Shown piece by piece: positions 25,741 to 37,024 of a DNA stretch of 64,000 nucleotides. This DNA comes from Eonycteris spelaea. Taxonomy: Eukaryota > Chordata > Mammalia > Chiroptera > Pteropodidae. The notes beneath the pieces were generated by a model. It was given only the letters and a program-made list of their open reading frames with translations, was not told the DNA's origin and did no database searches. How positions within the stretch are numbered: the first letter of the stretch is position 1; each line of letters begins with the position of its first letter. A program made the translations under genes and the position numbers. Where the stretch lies: positions 6,138,001 through 6,202,000 of the forward strand of contig PUFA01000027.1 of NCBI GenBank assembly GCA_003508835.1, written 5' to 3'.

Positions 25741-28364
25741 AGAAAATCAAAAACACTGCAAAAACACTGCAGATTTTAACAAAGCAGGAAATCCTACAGT
25801 CAGCAACTATCAAAACTTGGAGGAGACAATGAAAATCACAAAGAGCTTTGATTTGGAGCCAAAATGGATCCTCTCTTTTTCAAATTCAATCCCCTTCTCC
25901 TCATTGTCCTCATCACCATCCTACTCCTCCTCTTCTTCTCTTTCTCATATATTTTTTAAGTAGTTTTAAAGTGTTTGAATCTATCTTGGTTCTCAGAAGA
26001 ATAAAATAATTTTTCTTATCACTATTCTCTCTTTTTAAATTAGAATGTATAATACCACAAACATAAACTTTCAATTATATTATGAGTTAGTCCTTTGAAT
26101 GATCTTAACAGTTTAGGTAAAACCTTTATCAAACAGAATTTTAAGAAATTGTTTGAAAAAGAAATAGAAAAAATTCAAAGAAAACGATCACTAACATGCC
26201 AGTTTAATGGTAATATAGGCTCTTTATAGTACCTCTTTAAGCACATGTATTTCAAATGAAACTAAATGAAATCTCAATTGCATAGGCTTACAAATTTTAG
26301 AATTTCTATCAAAGAAACTTATGGCTATTAAATAGGTAATTACATGTCTATTATTAAACTATAATGCACATACTTGTCATTTTGCCAGTTGTAAGAAAGT
26401 AAAATATGGTAACAGATACAAAAACAAATTTATTTTAGAAAGATAAGTTTTATTTCTATTTAGCTGGAGTTATCTGTTCCCAAGCTTAAAGAAAATGTAG
26501 TTGCAAAATGTTTACAGCAGTACCATCTTTGAAAGTTGAAAGAAATGTATGATTTAAAAATCCTTTGTATTGTATATTGGTTTGCACCTGTTTAAAAGTG
26601 ATAGTCCCCTAATGCTTTAGAAAAACAAGGTAGTAGAAATGTAATTTAAATAAATGAATACAAAATGTGGGTATTTAATTTAAAAAAATATAATGAATTG
26701 CAGCATTGATTTTTCCTTTCTGTTCTCTTCGTGCTTATACCTGCAAAGACCCCTGTGGTTTAAATAACCAGTGTGTGTACACTAATAAAAATCCCATTAA
26801 ATTAAATGGCCAGTAGGCATGTAGAATGTCCTGTCGCAATTTCAGAAGACAGTTTGTTACAAGACACCCTGCTATGAACATTTTATTTTATCAGGGTTAA
26901 GAAAAACATTTATAAAATCTATTTATTTCTGTTTTAAAAGTTTAGAAGATCCTGAAAATCATGGCTTTATAATTTTTTTTTTCATAGAATGCAATTTTTG
27001 GGTGGATGCCACATAGGCACTATGCAGAATGCCCTATAGCAGATGTATATAATCAACTCAATCAGTCAGTAATTTTCATTCTCTCACTATTATTTCTTTC
27101 TTCTATTTGTGAGCCATAAAAGTGGCAATTCAGCTTATATTTTATTATAGGAAAGTATTTACAGCATATACTATACATGTGTTCTGACAGAAATCATTTC
27201 AGAAATATAGAACTATTTTTTCTTGCAAATGTTCTCTGCCTTACTTTACTTCATTTACTTTCTAAATATGAACATTAGTTCACATTTTGTAAAAGTGGAA
27301 CTTCTTTAACAGTTTCTAGTAGCACTTCTAATAATGATCAAAGCAAGGTAATACTAGAAAAAAGATTAGAGTATTGTATGGGGAAGGAGAATGAGTAGTA
27401 TGGGGTTAAAAAAATAATTGGACAGAAGAAAATGAGACACTGGCAGTAATTCTCTCTTTAAAAAAAAAAAAACAGAAAGGGGAAAACAACAGATACCTAT
27501 AAAATCAGAGAATCAAATTCCATTCTGATTCTCCACCACCCCCTCCAAAAAAAAGGGTGAGAGTTTTATAGCATTAGGGTGAGTAAGCAGCAAATACATT
27601 TGCTTCTATGTTCTCAGAAGACCAGAAACAAAGTAGAATATAAATTAAGCAATCTGGAGAGTATAAAACATATGCTAGAATGGCAGTTCAGTTACATTGA
27701 ACAGAGAGGGTACCCCTGCTAACTTGAAAACTCTATGCAGGTTACTTGTTGGGGTCAGCACTAGATGGGAAGTATTTATTATTTAGTAAAGGACAATGAA
27801 GTCAGCACAGACACTAGAGTCTCAGGACAACCGAGAGACTCAGGAGACTGAACAGAGACCATTGCACTTATAAGACTCAGGTGGCAGTCTGAAAGATGGA
27901 AAATGTTATACACTTATAGCCAAGATGATAAATTTAACAGACCAAGATAACCCAAGAATTCTTAATATGCGGATTAAATCTTAACAAAAGATAATTAGTA
28001 TGTGATATCTTTTAAAAACAAACCTCCTAAAGAAAATCTAAGTGCAAAGATAATTGATTGTATTTATAGTATTTTTACCAAGACTAGTAAAAAGGAAGGA
28101 GGATATTTTAACCAAGTACTAATCAATAAATATTATCTCAGAGAATTTACGTGGAAACCATATAAATGAAGTATTACATTTAGAACTAAAATAAGGCTCT
28201 ATTGAATGAGTTGTCTGGGTTATAAACCAATTAATAATCAAGAAAACTGAAATATGTAAGCTATGTCTTCAGCATTTGGATTTTGGTTTAAACGTTTTTA
28301 GATCCACTGAGTTAAAGATTAGAAGTGTCACTTAAAATCTCCAAACACCATCCAGGAGAGAAGC
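25741..28364. other. Stretch without recognisable gene
   Basis: No open frame above 60 codons and no clear repeat. An 11-base unit is tandemly duplicated at about 25748-25770 (AAAAACACTGC twice), and a pyrimidine-rich run occurs at 25886-25955. The rest is AT-rich and unassigned. Confidence 0.45.
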
Positions 28365-28407
28365 TTTATATTTTATTTTATTTTATTTTATTGAAATATA
28401 TTTGACA
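28365..28407 (-). repeat. Poly(A) end of an older antisense L1, 3' side of the split
   Basis: The TTTTA repeats at 28371-28392 are the antisense A-rich tail of an old L1. The element's 3' UTR resumes after the nested insertion at 30775 and continues to about 31560. The last 14 bases here (28394-28407) are one copy of the target-site duplication of the nested L1. Confidence 0.75.
28394..28407. repeat. Target-site duplication, left copy
   Basis: AAATATATTTGACA is identical to 30775-30788. The two copies flank the inverted L1 exactly, which shows that everything between them arrived in one insertion event. Confidence 0.85.
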
Positions 28408-28803
28408 AAAAGTGACAATTTGACTTCTCATTCCCAGTTTGGATGCCTTTTATTCTTTCTCTTGCCCGATTACTCTAGCTACGACTTCCAACACAATATT
28501 GAATAATAATGGTGTTAATGAACAGCCTTGTCTTGTTCCTAATCTTAGAGGGAAGGTTTTTGGGTTTTCACCATTAAGTATGATGTTAGCTGAAGGTTTA
28601 TCATATATATATGGTGGCCTTTATTATGTTGAGGTACTTTCCTTCTATATTTTATTAAGTATTTTAATCATAAATGGATGTCATTATATCGTCAAATGTT
28701 TTTCCTGCAGTTATTGATATGAGCAATGATTTTCTCTTTTATTTTGTCTATGTGGTGTATCACATTAATTGATTTATGCATGTTAAACTATCCTGTGCCC
28801 CTG
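28408..28803 (-). mobile_element. Inverted 5' segment of the nested L1
   Basis: On the minus strand this encodes part of the L1 ORF2 reverse-transcriptase domain. The L1-strand end of the segment (near 28408-28425) corresponds to the sequence immediately before the RT catalytic Phe-Ala-Asp-Asp codons. The other end meets the direct segment at 28803/28804. It belongs to the same insertion as 28804-30774, inverted by twin priming. The 92-codon plus-strand frame at 28439-28717 is antisense to ORF2 and is not a gene. Confidence 0.88.
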
Positions 28804-29342
28804 GATGACATGATTCTCTATATAAGAAACCCTAAAACTCCAAGAAACTATTAGAAACAATAAACAAATACAATAAATTGCAGGATACAAAATCAGTGTA
28901 CAAAAATCTATAGTGTTCTATTGTATTTACAATGATTTTTTAGAAAAAGAAATGAAAAAAATTTTTTTTCAATTGCAACAAAAAGAGTCTAATACCTAGG
29001 AATAAACCTAACAAAGCGTATGAAGGACCCATACACAGAAAAGTGTAAGACACTATTAAGAGAAATTGAAGAAGACACAAAGAAATAGATATTCCATGTT
29101 CATGAATTGGAAGAATCAATCTAGTTAAAATAGCCATAACATCAAAAGCAATATACAGATTTAATGCAATCACCATCAAAATCACAATTGTACACTTTAA
29201 AGAAATAGAACAAAAAATCATCAAAAGACTCTGAATAGCCAAAGCCATCCTGAGAAAAAAGAACAAGACAAGCAGTTTTATTCTGCTCGACTTCAAATTA
29301 TACTACAAAGTGACAATGATCAAAATAGCATGGTATTGGCAG

Positions 29343-29395
<53 letters not shown>

Positions 29396-30774
29396 AGTGG
29401 AACAGAATTGAGTCCAGAAATAAACCCCCTTAAATTTGGGCAAATAATTTTTGACAAAGGGGCCAAAAACATTCAATGGAGGAAAGAAAGCCTGTTAATA
29501 AATGGTGCTAAAAAATTGGAAAGTCACATGCAAAAGAATGAAACTACACTGCTGTCACTATATGTCAAAATTAACTCAAAATGGATCAACGATCTAAATA
29601 TAAAACCTGAAGTAATACATTGCATAGAAGAAAACATAGGTACTAAATTCATTGACCTTGGATTTAAAGAGGATTTTATAAATTTGACCTCAAAGACAAG
29701 GAAAGTAAAAACCAAAAATAGATAAATGAGATTATATCAAACTAAAAAGCTTCCATGCAGCAAAAGAAACCATCGACAAGACAAAGAGGCAACCATCTGA
29801 ATGGGAGAAGATATTTGCAAACAGCACCTTTAACAAGGGCCTAATATCCACTATATACACAGAAGTCATGCAACTCAGCAGCAACAACGAAAACAATTCA
29901 ATTAAAAACTGGGCAGAGGACCTCATCAGACACTTTTCTCAAGAAGACATACAAGTTGTCAACAGTCATATGAAAAGGTGCTCAATTTCACTGCTATCAG
30001 GGAAATGCAAATCAAAACCACAATGAGATAGGACCTTATACCTGTTGGAATGGCTAGCATCAAAAGGATAAGTAATAACAAGTGTTGGAGAGATTGTAGG
30101 TAAAAAGGAACCCTCGTACACTGTTGGTGAGAATGTAAATTGGTACAGCCACTATGGTAAACAGCATGGAGGGTCTTCAAAAAATAAGAGTAGAATTACT
30201 GTATGACCCACAATTCCTTTTCTGGGTATCTACCCCCCCAAATTTTAAAACATATATCCATAAAGGTATATGCGCCTCAGTGTTCACAGCAGCATTATTC
30301 ACAGTGGCCAAGACATGGAAACAATCCAAATGTACTTCAGTAAATAATTAAATAAAGAAACGTGGTACATATACACAACGGAATTCACTCAACCATAAGA
30401 TGAGATGAAATACTGCTATTTGCAATAACATGGATGGATCTTGAATTATCATGCTAAGCGAAATAAATCAGACAGAAAAGGTTGAGAACCATATGATTTC
30501 ACTCGTATATGCAGTATAAAGATTGAAATTAACAAACCAACAAGATAAAAAGACTCATGGACACAGACATCAGTTTAGTGGGTACCAGAGGGGGAGGTGG
30601 AAGGTAGATAAAGGTAAATGGGGTCAAATGTAAGGTGACAGAAGTAAAATTAACTTTGGGTGGTGGACACACAATGCAATGGACATATGACATATTATTG
30701 AATTGTATGCTTGAAACCTATATGACTTTATTAACCAGTCACCTCAATAAAGTTAATTAGTTAATAAATAAATA
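28804..30774 (+). mobile_element. Direct segment of the nested L1 (RT end to poly-A)
   Basis: The plus strand starts with GATGACATGATTCTC, at the Asp-Asp codons of the RT catalytic motif. It continues through the rest of ORF2, with landmarks TACCTAGGAATAAACCTAAC (28993-29012), CAGTGGAACAGAATTGAG (29395-29412), CACTGTTGGTGAGAATGTAA (30119-30138) and AACATGGATGGATCTTGAAT (30427-30446). The 3' UTR ends in CCTCAATAAAGTTAATTAG and an A-rich tail (30762-30774). The best open piece (29330-29725) includes an expanded AC tract and does not follow the ORF2 frame throughout, so it is inactive. It is visibly less decayed than the surrounding L1s. Confidence 0.92.
29345..29394. repeat. (AC)25 microsatellite inside L1 ORF2
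   Basis: There are twenty-five uninterrupted AC units. They sit exactly where L1 ORF2 normally has a short A/C-rich phrase just upstream of CAGTGGAACAGAATTGAG, so the array probably expanded from L1 sequence after insertion. It is the longest pure dinucleotide array in the window. Confidence 0.95.
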
Positions 30775-31560
30775 AAATATATTTGACATATAACATTTTG
30801 TAATTTAAGATGTACAGCATGTTGTTTGATGCATTTATAGATTGTATTATGAATGCCGTTGTACCTATATTAGCACCTCTCTCATGTCACATAATTGACA
30901 TTTCTTTTTAGTGGCCAGAATAATTAAGATCTAGTCTCTTAGTAAGTTTGATGATTATAGTACAGTAGTGTTGTCAATATTAGCTATATTGTACATTAGG
31001 TTTCTAGAGTTTATTTACTATGAGTTGCAAGTTTGTTCCCTTAAACAGTTAACCACCAGTTTTTATGAATTTGGCTTTTTTATATTCCACATAAAAGCAA
31101 TGTCATACGGTGTTTTTTCAGTCTGATATCTCACTTAGCATGATACCCTCAAGGTCCATTCACTTGTGACTGAAATATATATGTATGTATGTGTGTGTGT
31201 GTGTGTGTATACACATATATATAAACATCTTTATCCATTTGTCTGTTGACAGGCACTTAAGTTGTTTAAATATCTTGGCTATTACAAACAATGCTGCAAT
31301 GAACATAGGAATGTAGATATCTTTTTGAGATAATGATTTTATCTTCTTTGGACATATACCCAGAAGTAGGATTGCTGGATCATATGGTAGTTCTATATTT
31401 AATTTTTAAAGGAAACTCCTTACTGTTTTTTGCGCGCTATACCAATTTGCATTTACACTAACACTGTACCAGTGTTCTCTTTCCTCTACATCCTTGTCAA
31501 AACTTGTCTTTAGTCTTTTTGATAATAATTATTCTAGCAAGTATGAGATGATATTATTTT
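30775..31560 (-). pseudogene. Older antisense L1, continuation after the nested insertion
   Basis: The minus strand resumes the 3' UTR of the older L1 directly after the target duplication (30775-30788). It then moves into the ORF2 C-terminal region, seen in antisense at ACAATGCTGCAATGAACATA (31289-31308) and GGATTGCTGGATCATATGGT (31369-31388). No frame is intact. A GT/TA-rich microsatellite at 31173-31224 lies inside it. It was present before the inverted L1 landed. Confidence 0.85.
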
Positions 31561-31914
31561 TAATTTATTGGATGTTTATAGAATTCTTAATATGTAACAA
31601 CTCATATTAAGTCCAGATGGCAGTTGTAAATACAAGAGCCATGTCTCCTCATGATACTTACAGTCTGAGGATATTGAGAATAAGTTCTTAAACAAATACT
31701 AAGTGATGGGAAGTGTAGGGCATGTTTTATTCTAAACACAACCACATTAGACTATATAACTGAGATTGAATTCTTTTCATTAAAAAAAATTGAAATCCAA
31801 TGTATGCTGGTTAGAACACTAATCTAGTACGTTAAAGTTAGAAAAATTCAAAAGCCACTTGTGGATTTTCAGGTATATTCCAGTTACATAATCTGTGCAT
31901 AATGAAACCCAAGT
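31561..31914. other. Unassigned stretch
   Basis: The part at 31570-31740 resembles an ancient LINE or SINE fragment (a 'tcatgatacttacagtctgagg'-like phrase at 31657-31678), but I cannot assign a family with confidence. No gene is visible. Confidence 0.3.
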
Positions 31915-32040
31915 ATACTAGCTATATTAGTACTAATTTGCTGCATGGCCTTAGGCAAGAAACTTAGTGTCTTTGTACCTCTGTTTCATTGTTGTAAAAA
32001 TAAACTTTAAAATTCCTGAAAATAACTTTGTAAATTGTTA
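31915..32040 (+). repeat. MIR SINE fragment
   Basis: The plus strand shows the MIR core: CTGCATGGCCTTAGGCAAGA (31941-31960), then AACTTAGTGTCTTTGTACCT (31961-31980) and CTGTTTCATTGTTGTAAAAA (31981-32000). These are degraded versions of the standard MIR phrases. It is ancient and non-coding. Confidence 0.75.
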
Positions 32041-34068
32041 GGAGAAAATTAAGCTCCATTGCTGTGTGGCTAAATCCAATGGGAAGTTAGTAAAATGGGC
32101 AGGAAGAGATCACACTGTGAGTTTACATTAGATTAGATATTTGTGGATATCCCTATGTCTCTCCGGCCTTATCTAATGTTGGCTGAACTGTAGTCCATCG
32201 TTCTTCCAAAGGCTGGATTTACTTAAGAAACATACACCTGTGCTCTACTGGGCCACTTACAGTTTCCTCATTTGCTTCACCCTGCAGAATACCTTTTTAA
32301 GTCTCTGTTCCCTCATCTACTTCTTTGCCATTGACTCCTGATTATCTCTGTCCTAGAGGCCTAGAAGTCAAGGTGGAGTCATTCTCCTGATACAGCACTT
32401 CATGTAGGTCTCTTGTAGCCAGAAAAACATTATCACTGAAGTATTACCATCTGTTCTCTTAGAACATGGATGTAAAGAGGGGTAAACTGAGGAAATGCAT
32501 ATGGCATTTGCAGTTAGTGAAATACACTGAATCAAATCATGATCATAGTTCCTTTAGAAGAATGAGGATATGTTTTGGAAAAGATGTTATTGTAATAATA
32601 GTATTATCTATAGTCTCTGCTATAATTGTACTGAATTCATAAAATTCACAAGGCATATCTCATTTTATACTTTTAAGCAGTTATAGTTATAATATGTTAG
32701 GAGCATGTCACAAGTCAACTTTGTTAAGATAAACTAGCCTAAAATAGAGGTGAGAGGGTTGGGTATGACCCATAGAACAGTGAAACCAGAAATCCAATAT
32801 GTCATAATTAGTTTTAGCATTAACCAGCAGTGGGAATTTGTGTGGGTTCCTTAAATTCTCTCAGCAGCCATTTTCTTAATAGAACATGTGATGATGATGT
32901 TGAGTTTGAATATAACTAAAATCTCTACCATTCTGTCATTGTCACCATACTCATGGTTTAAAGGATTTTGTTCATCAAAGCTAGATAGAGAGATAGCAAA
33001 AAAAAAAAAAAAATCTGTTTGTACTGCAATTCAAAGCATGTCGGGAACTGCCAAGGAAGCTAATTTGCTCTCTAGAGACCTATTAATAAATCAAATAGAT
33101 GCTTCACTGATGAAGCATATACATTAATTAAGGATGATTGACCCTGTTTTAGGTAGATGGGATACGTGAGCTGTTTTAAGCTGAGACTCATGCCAAAAGA
33201 TATAGAGCTAGTTTCACACTTTGACAATAGTAAAAGTCCCTCTATCAACTTAGATTTTTAAAATAGAGTTGATGATAAATACTTATACATGAGATTAATC
33301 AATAGGTACTTCGGTTTTTTTTCTTTTGATTATAGATAAATAATTTCTGAAATGTATCTTGTGAATTGGTTTTGCAACTCATTATTTTTAACTTAAGACT
33401 GCAAAACTTGTTTATTAAAAATAGCTCATAAAAGATATGTTAACTTGCTAATGTTTCTCCTATAGCCGTGCATTATACAGTTGAATTGGTTATCTGTGTG
33501 CTGTAACTGAATGCATTATTAGCATTTAGTGGGCGCAGCCCAAATCCAAGTGTAAGATCTCTAGGGTTAAAAAAAAGCCTTTTGAAATGTTGTCTTTTTT
33601 TCAACTTTATGTATCCTTTAAGACCAGAGGAATATAAATATATACACAACTTGGTGTTTGTGAGATTATTCTAAAGTGTCCCACCACAAGTATTTTACCT
33701 TGTATTCTAAAAATAATAAATATTGATACTCAAAATATGATTTTGGACCTGGAAGCATCATCATCATCTAGCAGCTAATTAGAAATACAAATCTCAAAAG
33801 TTTGACTCAATCTATATTTTAATAAGATCTTCATGTGATTTCTATGTACATTGAATTTGAAAAGTGCTGATAAATGCCATAATAATATTTACTGTTAAAT
33901 GTAATGTTCTAATTACTAAACTTTTGATCAAACAACACTCTTAAGAATACACCATCTTTAGCCTATGATTCCTCAATCCCTATACCACTACTCCAGTTTG
34001 CCACAGTGAAAACCCATGGGTACAGAAAATTGTAGCTAAAAGATGTAGTAGTGGGACTTTGGTATATC
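32041..34068. other. Stretch without recognisable gene
   Basis: No gene was recognised. The part at 32130-32480 has a higher GC content than average and no repeat that I can name. A 14-base A run lies at 33000-33013. The 79-codon frame at 32888-33127 reads through that A run (a lysine run) and looks accidental. Confidence 0.4.
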
Positions 34069-34069
34069 A

Positions 34070-34420
34070 CTTTCATTCTCTAACTTAACAAGTCAAACCT
34101 TATCTCTTTTCATCTCCAACCAAACTTGCTCACTCTATTCCAGAGCCATCAACCTCCTTGCCCTAGTGTTTCTGCTTTAGAGACTGCACTGGTTATTCCT
34201 CTGCCTAAATATTTTTCCCAGATATGATGGCAAACTCCCATCCTTATTTCCATCAGTTTTCTTCTCAAATATGTTTTAATCATACAGACTCATGTATTCT
34301 ACACCTACCCACGCTACCCTTCATTCAGTTCTAAATTCCTAGACCAAGAAGTGTAACTTGTTCATTTTTATCTTGGTCAGCGCTTGCCGCTACATACATG
34401 GGTCTCAGTAATCATCCCTT
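34070..34420 (+). repeat. L2 LINE fragment
   Basis: The plus strand follows the region of L2 just upstream of its 3' end. The order is ATTCCTCTGCCTAAATATTT (34194-34213), then CCCAGATATGATGGCAAACT (34217-34236), and a block equivalent to 'ttctcaaat' at 34262-34270. It is strongly diverged and contains no open frame. Confidence 0.6.
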
Positions 34421-35877
34421 GCCATAATGAGAAGAATAATCACTGTGATGATAAGAATCAGAGAGTGGAGACATAAGATAATGTTGAATAAATCGGAATT
34501 GTATAATCTAGAAACAAGAATAATTGGGTAGTAGAAAAGTTTTAGGTTTGGTAGCAAAAACACATTTTCACAATTTTAAAGATTGTCACACAGAATAGAA
34601 AGATTATCTGTCCACAGCAATAGAAAATAAAGACACATTGGAAAACAAAGGTAATTCTAAAAATTTTATACTCTGTATTATTTATGACACAGTGAATTAA
34701 AAAACCTAGTTATGCTTGTGGGACGATCTCTGACATGTAAGTTGTCTCTCCAGAATGTCCCAACAAAACAAGCTAAGAAAGGACCACAGATTTAGAAGAC
34801 AAATTCTAATCATGGTGTTACAGTTTTAGAAAACGGAATAAATATCAGTATAAAGTTATAAATAAGCATATTTTATTATATTTAAGAAAAATTTTAATAA
34901 CTACAGCTCATCAATAATTGAATAAGCTTCTCTAAGTAGGAAATTAATTCCTGAGTCGATTTAAAAGATTTCTATGTTTAATAAGTGTTTTTCAGTATGG
35001 CATCTAACATACTTGCTAAATTTGAGAATATATGAGTCTATGCTTCCATTTAAATGTCTCAGATGAATTTTGCTTATTTTCGTGCCTCCTGGTGAAATTT
35101 TAATAATTAAGATGATCAAATCCTGGTCTTTGGATTGAGTGGGATTTAATTGTACTTGCACATTTTATTACTCTACCTTGTACCTAAAAGTGTTCAATCA
35201 TTTCTATTGACTGAATAATTTACAGTAATATAGTAATAATATGATGGAGTGATAAAGTATTTTAGTGTGTTCCTTATCCAGAGCTCAAATTTAACTCAAT
35301 GACCAATCCTATTTAGTTATAACCACGTTCACACTAAATCAGGTACTGGCATGTACTTCACCATTTGCAAGTCACTTCCACGCATGGGCATTGGGAGTTC
35401 TATCTTTCACTTCTTCTTCTGGTTTCATGGATTTCAGTCTCTGTTAAGGATCCTGAACATGTCTGAGTCATTGTAAAGAATACTGTCCAAAATGGACATT
35501 TTTCACAGGGCTCAGCAAAGTTTGCATATATGGACAGGTGTCACACTTTCTCTGTGATCACTATTGGTATGATGTTATTCTCAACTTAAGGCTTTTAACT
35601 AAGGTTTAACCATAGAAGAAAAGTTAATATCATTCCTCATCACAGCTCATCTTTGCAATCTCTTAAATGGGACAACTGTGGGTAAATGGTTCGGCTCATA
35701 GAGATTTTCCTGTAACTAACGATAGATACTATTCCACTACCTTTCCTTGCCTCTCTTCCAAGGCCTTAAAACTTCCTTTATGGTTATATCCACCCTGTTC
35801 TTTTTGTCCCATCTGGTTCAACAGAACCAAGGAACACATTCTTATTTCCTAAGTTTTTCCCTGTTTACTTATTTTGC
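34421..35877. other. Stretch without recognisable gene
   Basis: No supported feature. The 66-codon minus frame (34961-35161) and the 61-codon plus frame (35667-35852) have no recognisable domain. The sequence directly left of the 5S SINE is pyrimidine-rich. Confidence 0.4.
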
Positions 35878-35886
35878 ATTTTTTGG

Positions 35887-36120
35887 TTTTTTCTTTCTCT
35901 CTCTTTTTTATTTTAGGTGAGGCAACCCTAGGTTGACCTCACAGATTGCAAGGACCTGGTCAATTTACAAGTTCTTGGGTTTTTTTTTATTTTTTACCTT
36001 TTACACCTACAGCACTGGTCTTCCTAGGTGGTCTGCCATTCAAGTAGAACCAAGCCCAACCCTGCTTAACTTCCGAGATCAGACGGGATCGGGTTTGTTC
36101 AGGGTAGCATGGCCATAGAC
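35887..36120 (-). mobile_element. 5S rRNA-derived SINE, copy 1 (MEG-R type)
   Basis: Read on the minus strand from 36120, the first 117 or so bases align end to end with mammalian 5S rRNA: GTCTATGGCCATGCTACCCT (36120-36101), GTCTGATCTCGGAAG (about 36084-36070) and TAAGCAGGGTTGGGCTTGGT (36068-36049). It then continues into a non-5S tail (about 36003-35916) that contains CTTGCAATCTGTGAGGTCAA and ends in an A-rich run. Copy 2 shares this tail. The internal pol III promoter region of 5S (A box, intermediate element, C box) is mostly preserved, but GGTTAGTACTTG of 5S is altered to GGTTCTACTTG. Probable target duplication: ATTTTTTG at 35878-35885 and 36121-36128. Such SINEs are known from fruit bats (MEG-RS and MEG-RL). 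Mobilisation would have needed L1 enzymes. It encodes no protein. Confidence 0.92.
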
Positions 36121-36938
36121 ATTTTTTGTTTCTTTTATTAACAAAATAAGTTTAAGGTTATTGCTTCCAAGTTATAATTTCTCACTGTTCTCTAAGAATC
36201 TATTTTAGCAGTTAAACATAATCTGATTAAAGTAAATATTTACTTTTTAAATGGTACATTCCCATTAAAACAATTCTAATTCTCCAGTTCTGTGGATAAT
36301 CCTGAAAGAGAAAAAGGACCATGTACAAAAAATTATACAAAAGAAAAGCTCAAAGATGAATTGTTTTAATATAAGTATGATCTTAATATAATAACATTGA
36401 AAGCACGAGCAATTTATTTTTATTATTTTATTTTTAGTATTCAGCAGAATATATGGTTTAGGTAGAGGCTTTATAATTATATGTTGCATAAAAAAACTTA
36501 GATATGTATGGCAGTTTAATAATATTAGAAAGAAATCTAGTATAAATGAAAAAAATTAAATAATAAAAATGTTAATGCTCTTAAATAACAGGAAACTAAA
36601 ATGTTTACTCAGTAAATTTGAATAATGACATGATAAAAATTAATCGACACAATGTATAAAAATTATCTTTAAAAATTCATTAGATAAACATTTCAAAGTA
36701 CGTTCAGAAATTATGTCAATATATTCAAGAAAAAAGAGATATCAAGTGCATTTATTTCTTACCCAATTTCCTAATAAATATAAGTAAAATAATAATATGT
36801 AATATTAGAAAATTAAAGTATATCATTGATTTGGTTTATGAATATATTCAAACTTAGATTATTAAATGTATTTCCATAATTAGTTTACATTTAGTCTCAA
36901 ATGTTTTCTGGTTTCTACCTACCATTTAGTGGTCCCAA
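36121..36938. other. AT-rich stretch, nothing recognised
   Basis: Right of the SINE the DNA is very AT-rich. The 74-codon minus frame at 36265-36489 has no recognisable domain. No repeat was assigned. Confidence 0.4.
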
Positions 36939-37024
36939 AGTGAGAAAGAGAGAGGAGGGGAGGAGGGAGGGAGAGAGGCAGGGAGAGGGAGGGAGAGAAG
37001 GAAGGAAGGAAGGAAGGAAGGAAG
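36939..37024. repeat. Polypurine tract ending in (GGAA)n
   Basis: About 85 bases of almost pure purine on the plus strand: mixed GA and GGGA units, then about seven GGAA/GAAG units at 36998-37024. The exceptions are a T at 36941 context and one C near 36979. Such tracts can adopt triplex (H-DNA) conformations and are length-unstable. No gene context is present. Confidence 0.85.

Noticed and set aside
28439..28717. 92-codon plus-strand open frame
   Set aside because: It is antisense to the inverted L1 ORF2 segment, so it is a shadow.
28940..29296. 118-codon minus-strand open frame
   Set aside because: It is antisense to L1 ORF2 in the direct segment. The hydrophobic composition comes from A-rich L1 sense DNA.
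29345..29394. CRISPR-like or satellite array
   Set aside because: It is a simple dinucleotide repeat without spacers. No CRISPR or long-unit satellite was seen anywhere in the window.
29330..29725. 131-codon frame, the longest in the window
   Set aside because: It is an L1 ORF2 fragment that starts in the expanded AC array and leaves the ORF2 frame through indels. It is not a host gene.
33530..33555. Possible MER5/Charlie-type DNA transposon scrap (TAGCATTTAGTGGGCGCAGC)
   Set aside because: Only one short phrase matches my memory of the family, which is not enough to support an element.
35933..36118. 61-codon frame across the 5S SINE
   Set aside because: It reads the antisense of a 5S-derived sequence. 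The RNA-derived origin explains the block fully.
36002..36120. Functional 5S rRNA gene
   Set aside because: It has many substitutions against 5S, a shared non-5S tail, an A-rich end and probable target duplications. All of these fit a SINE and not a ribosomal gene. There is no tandem array.
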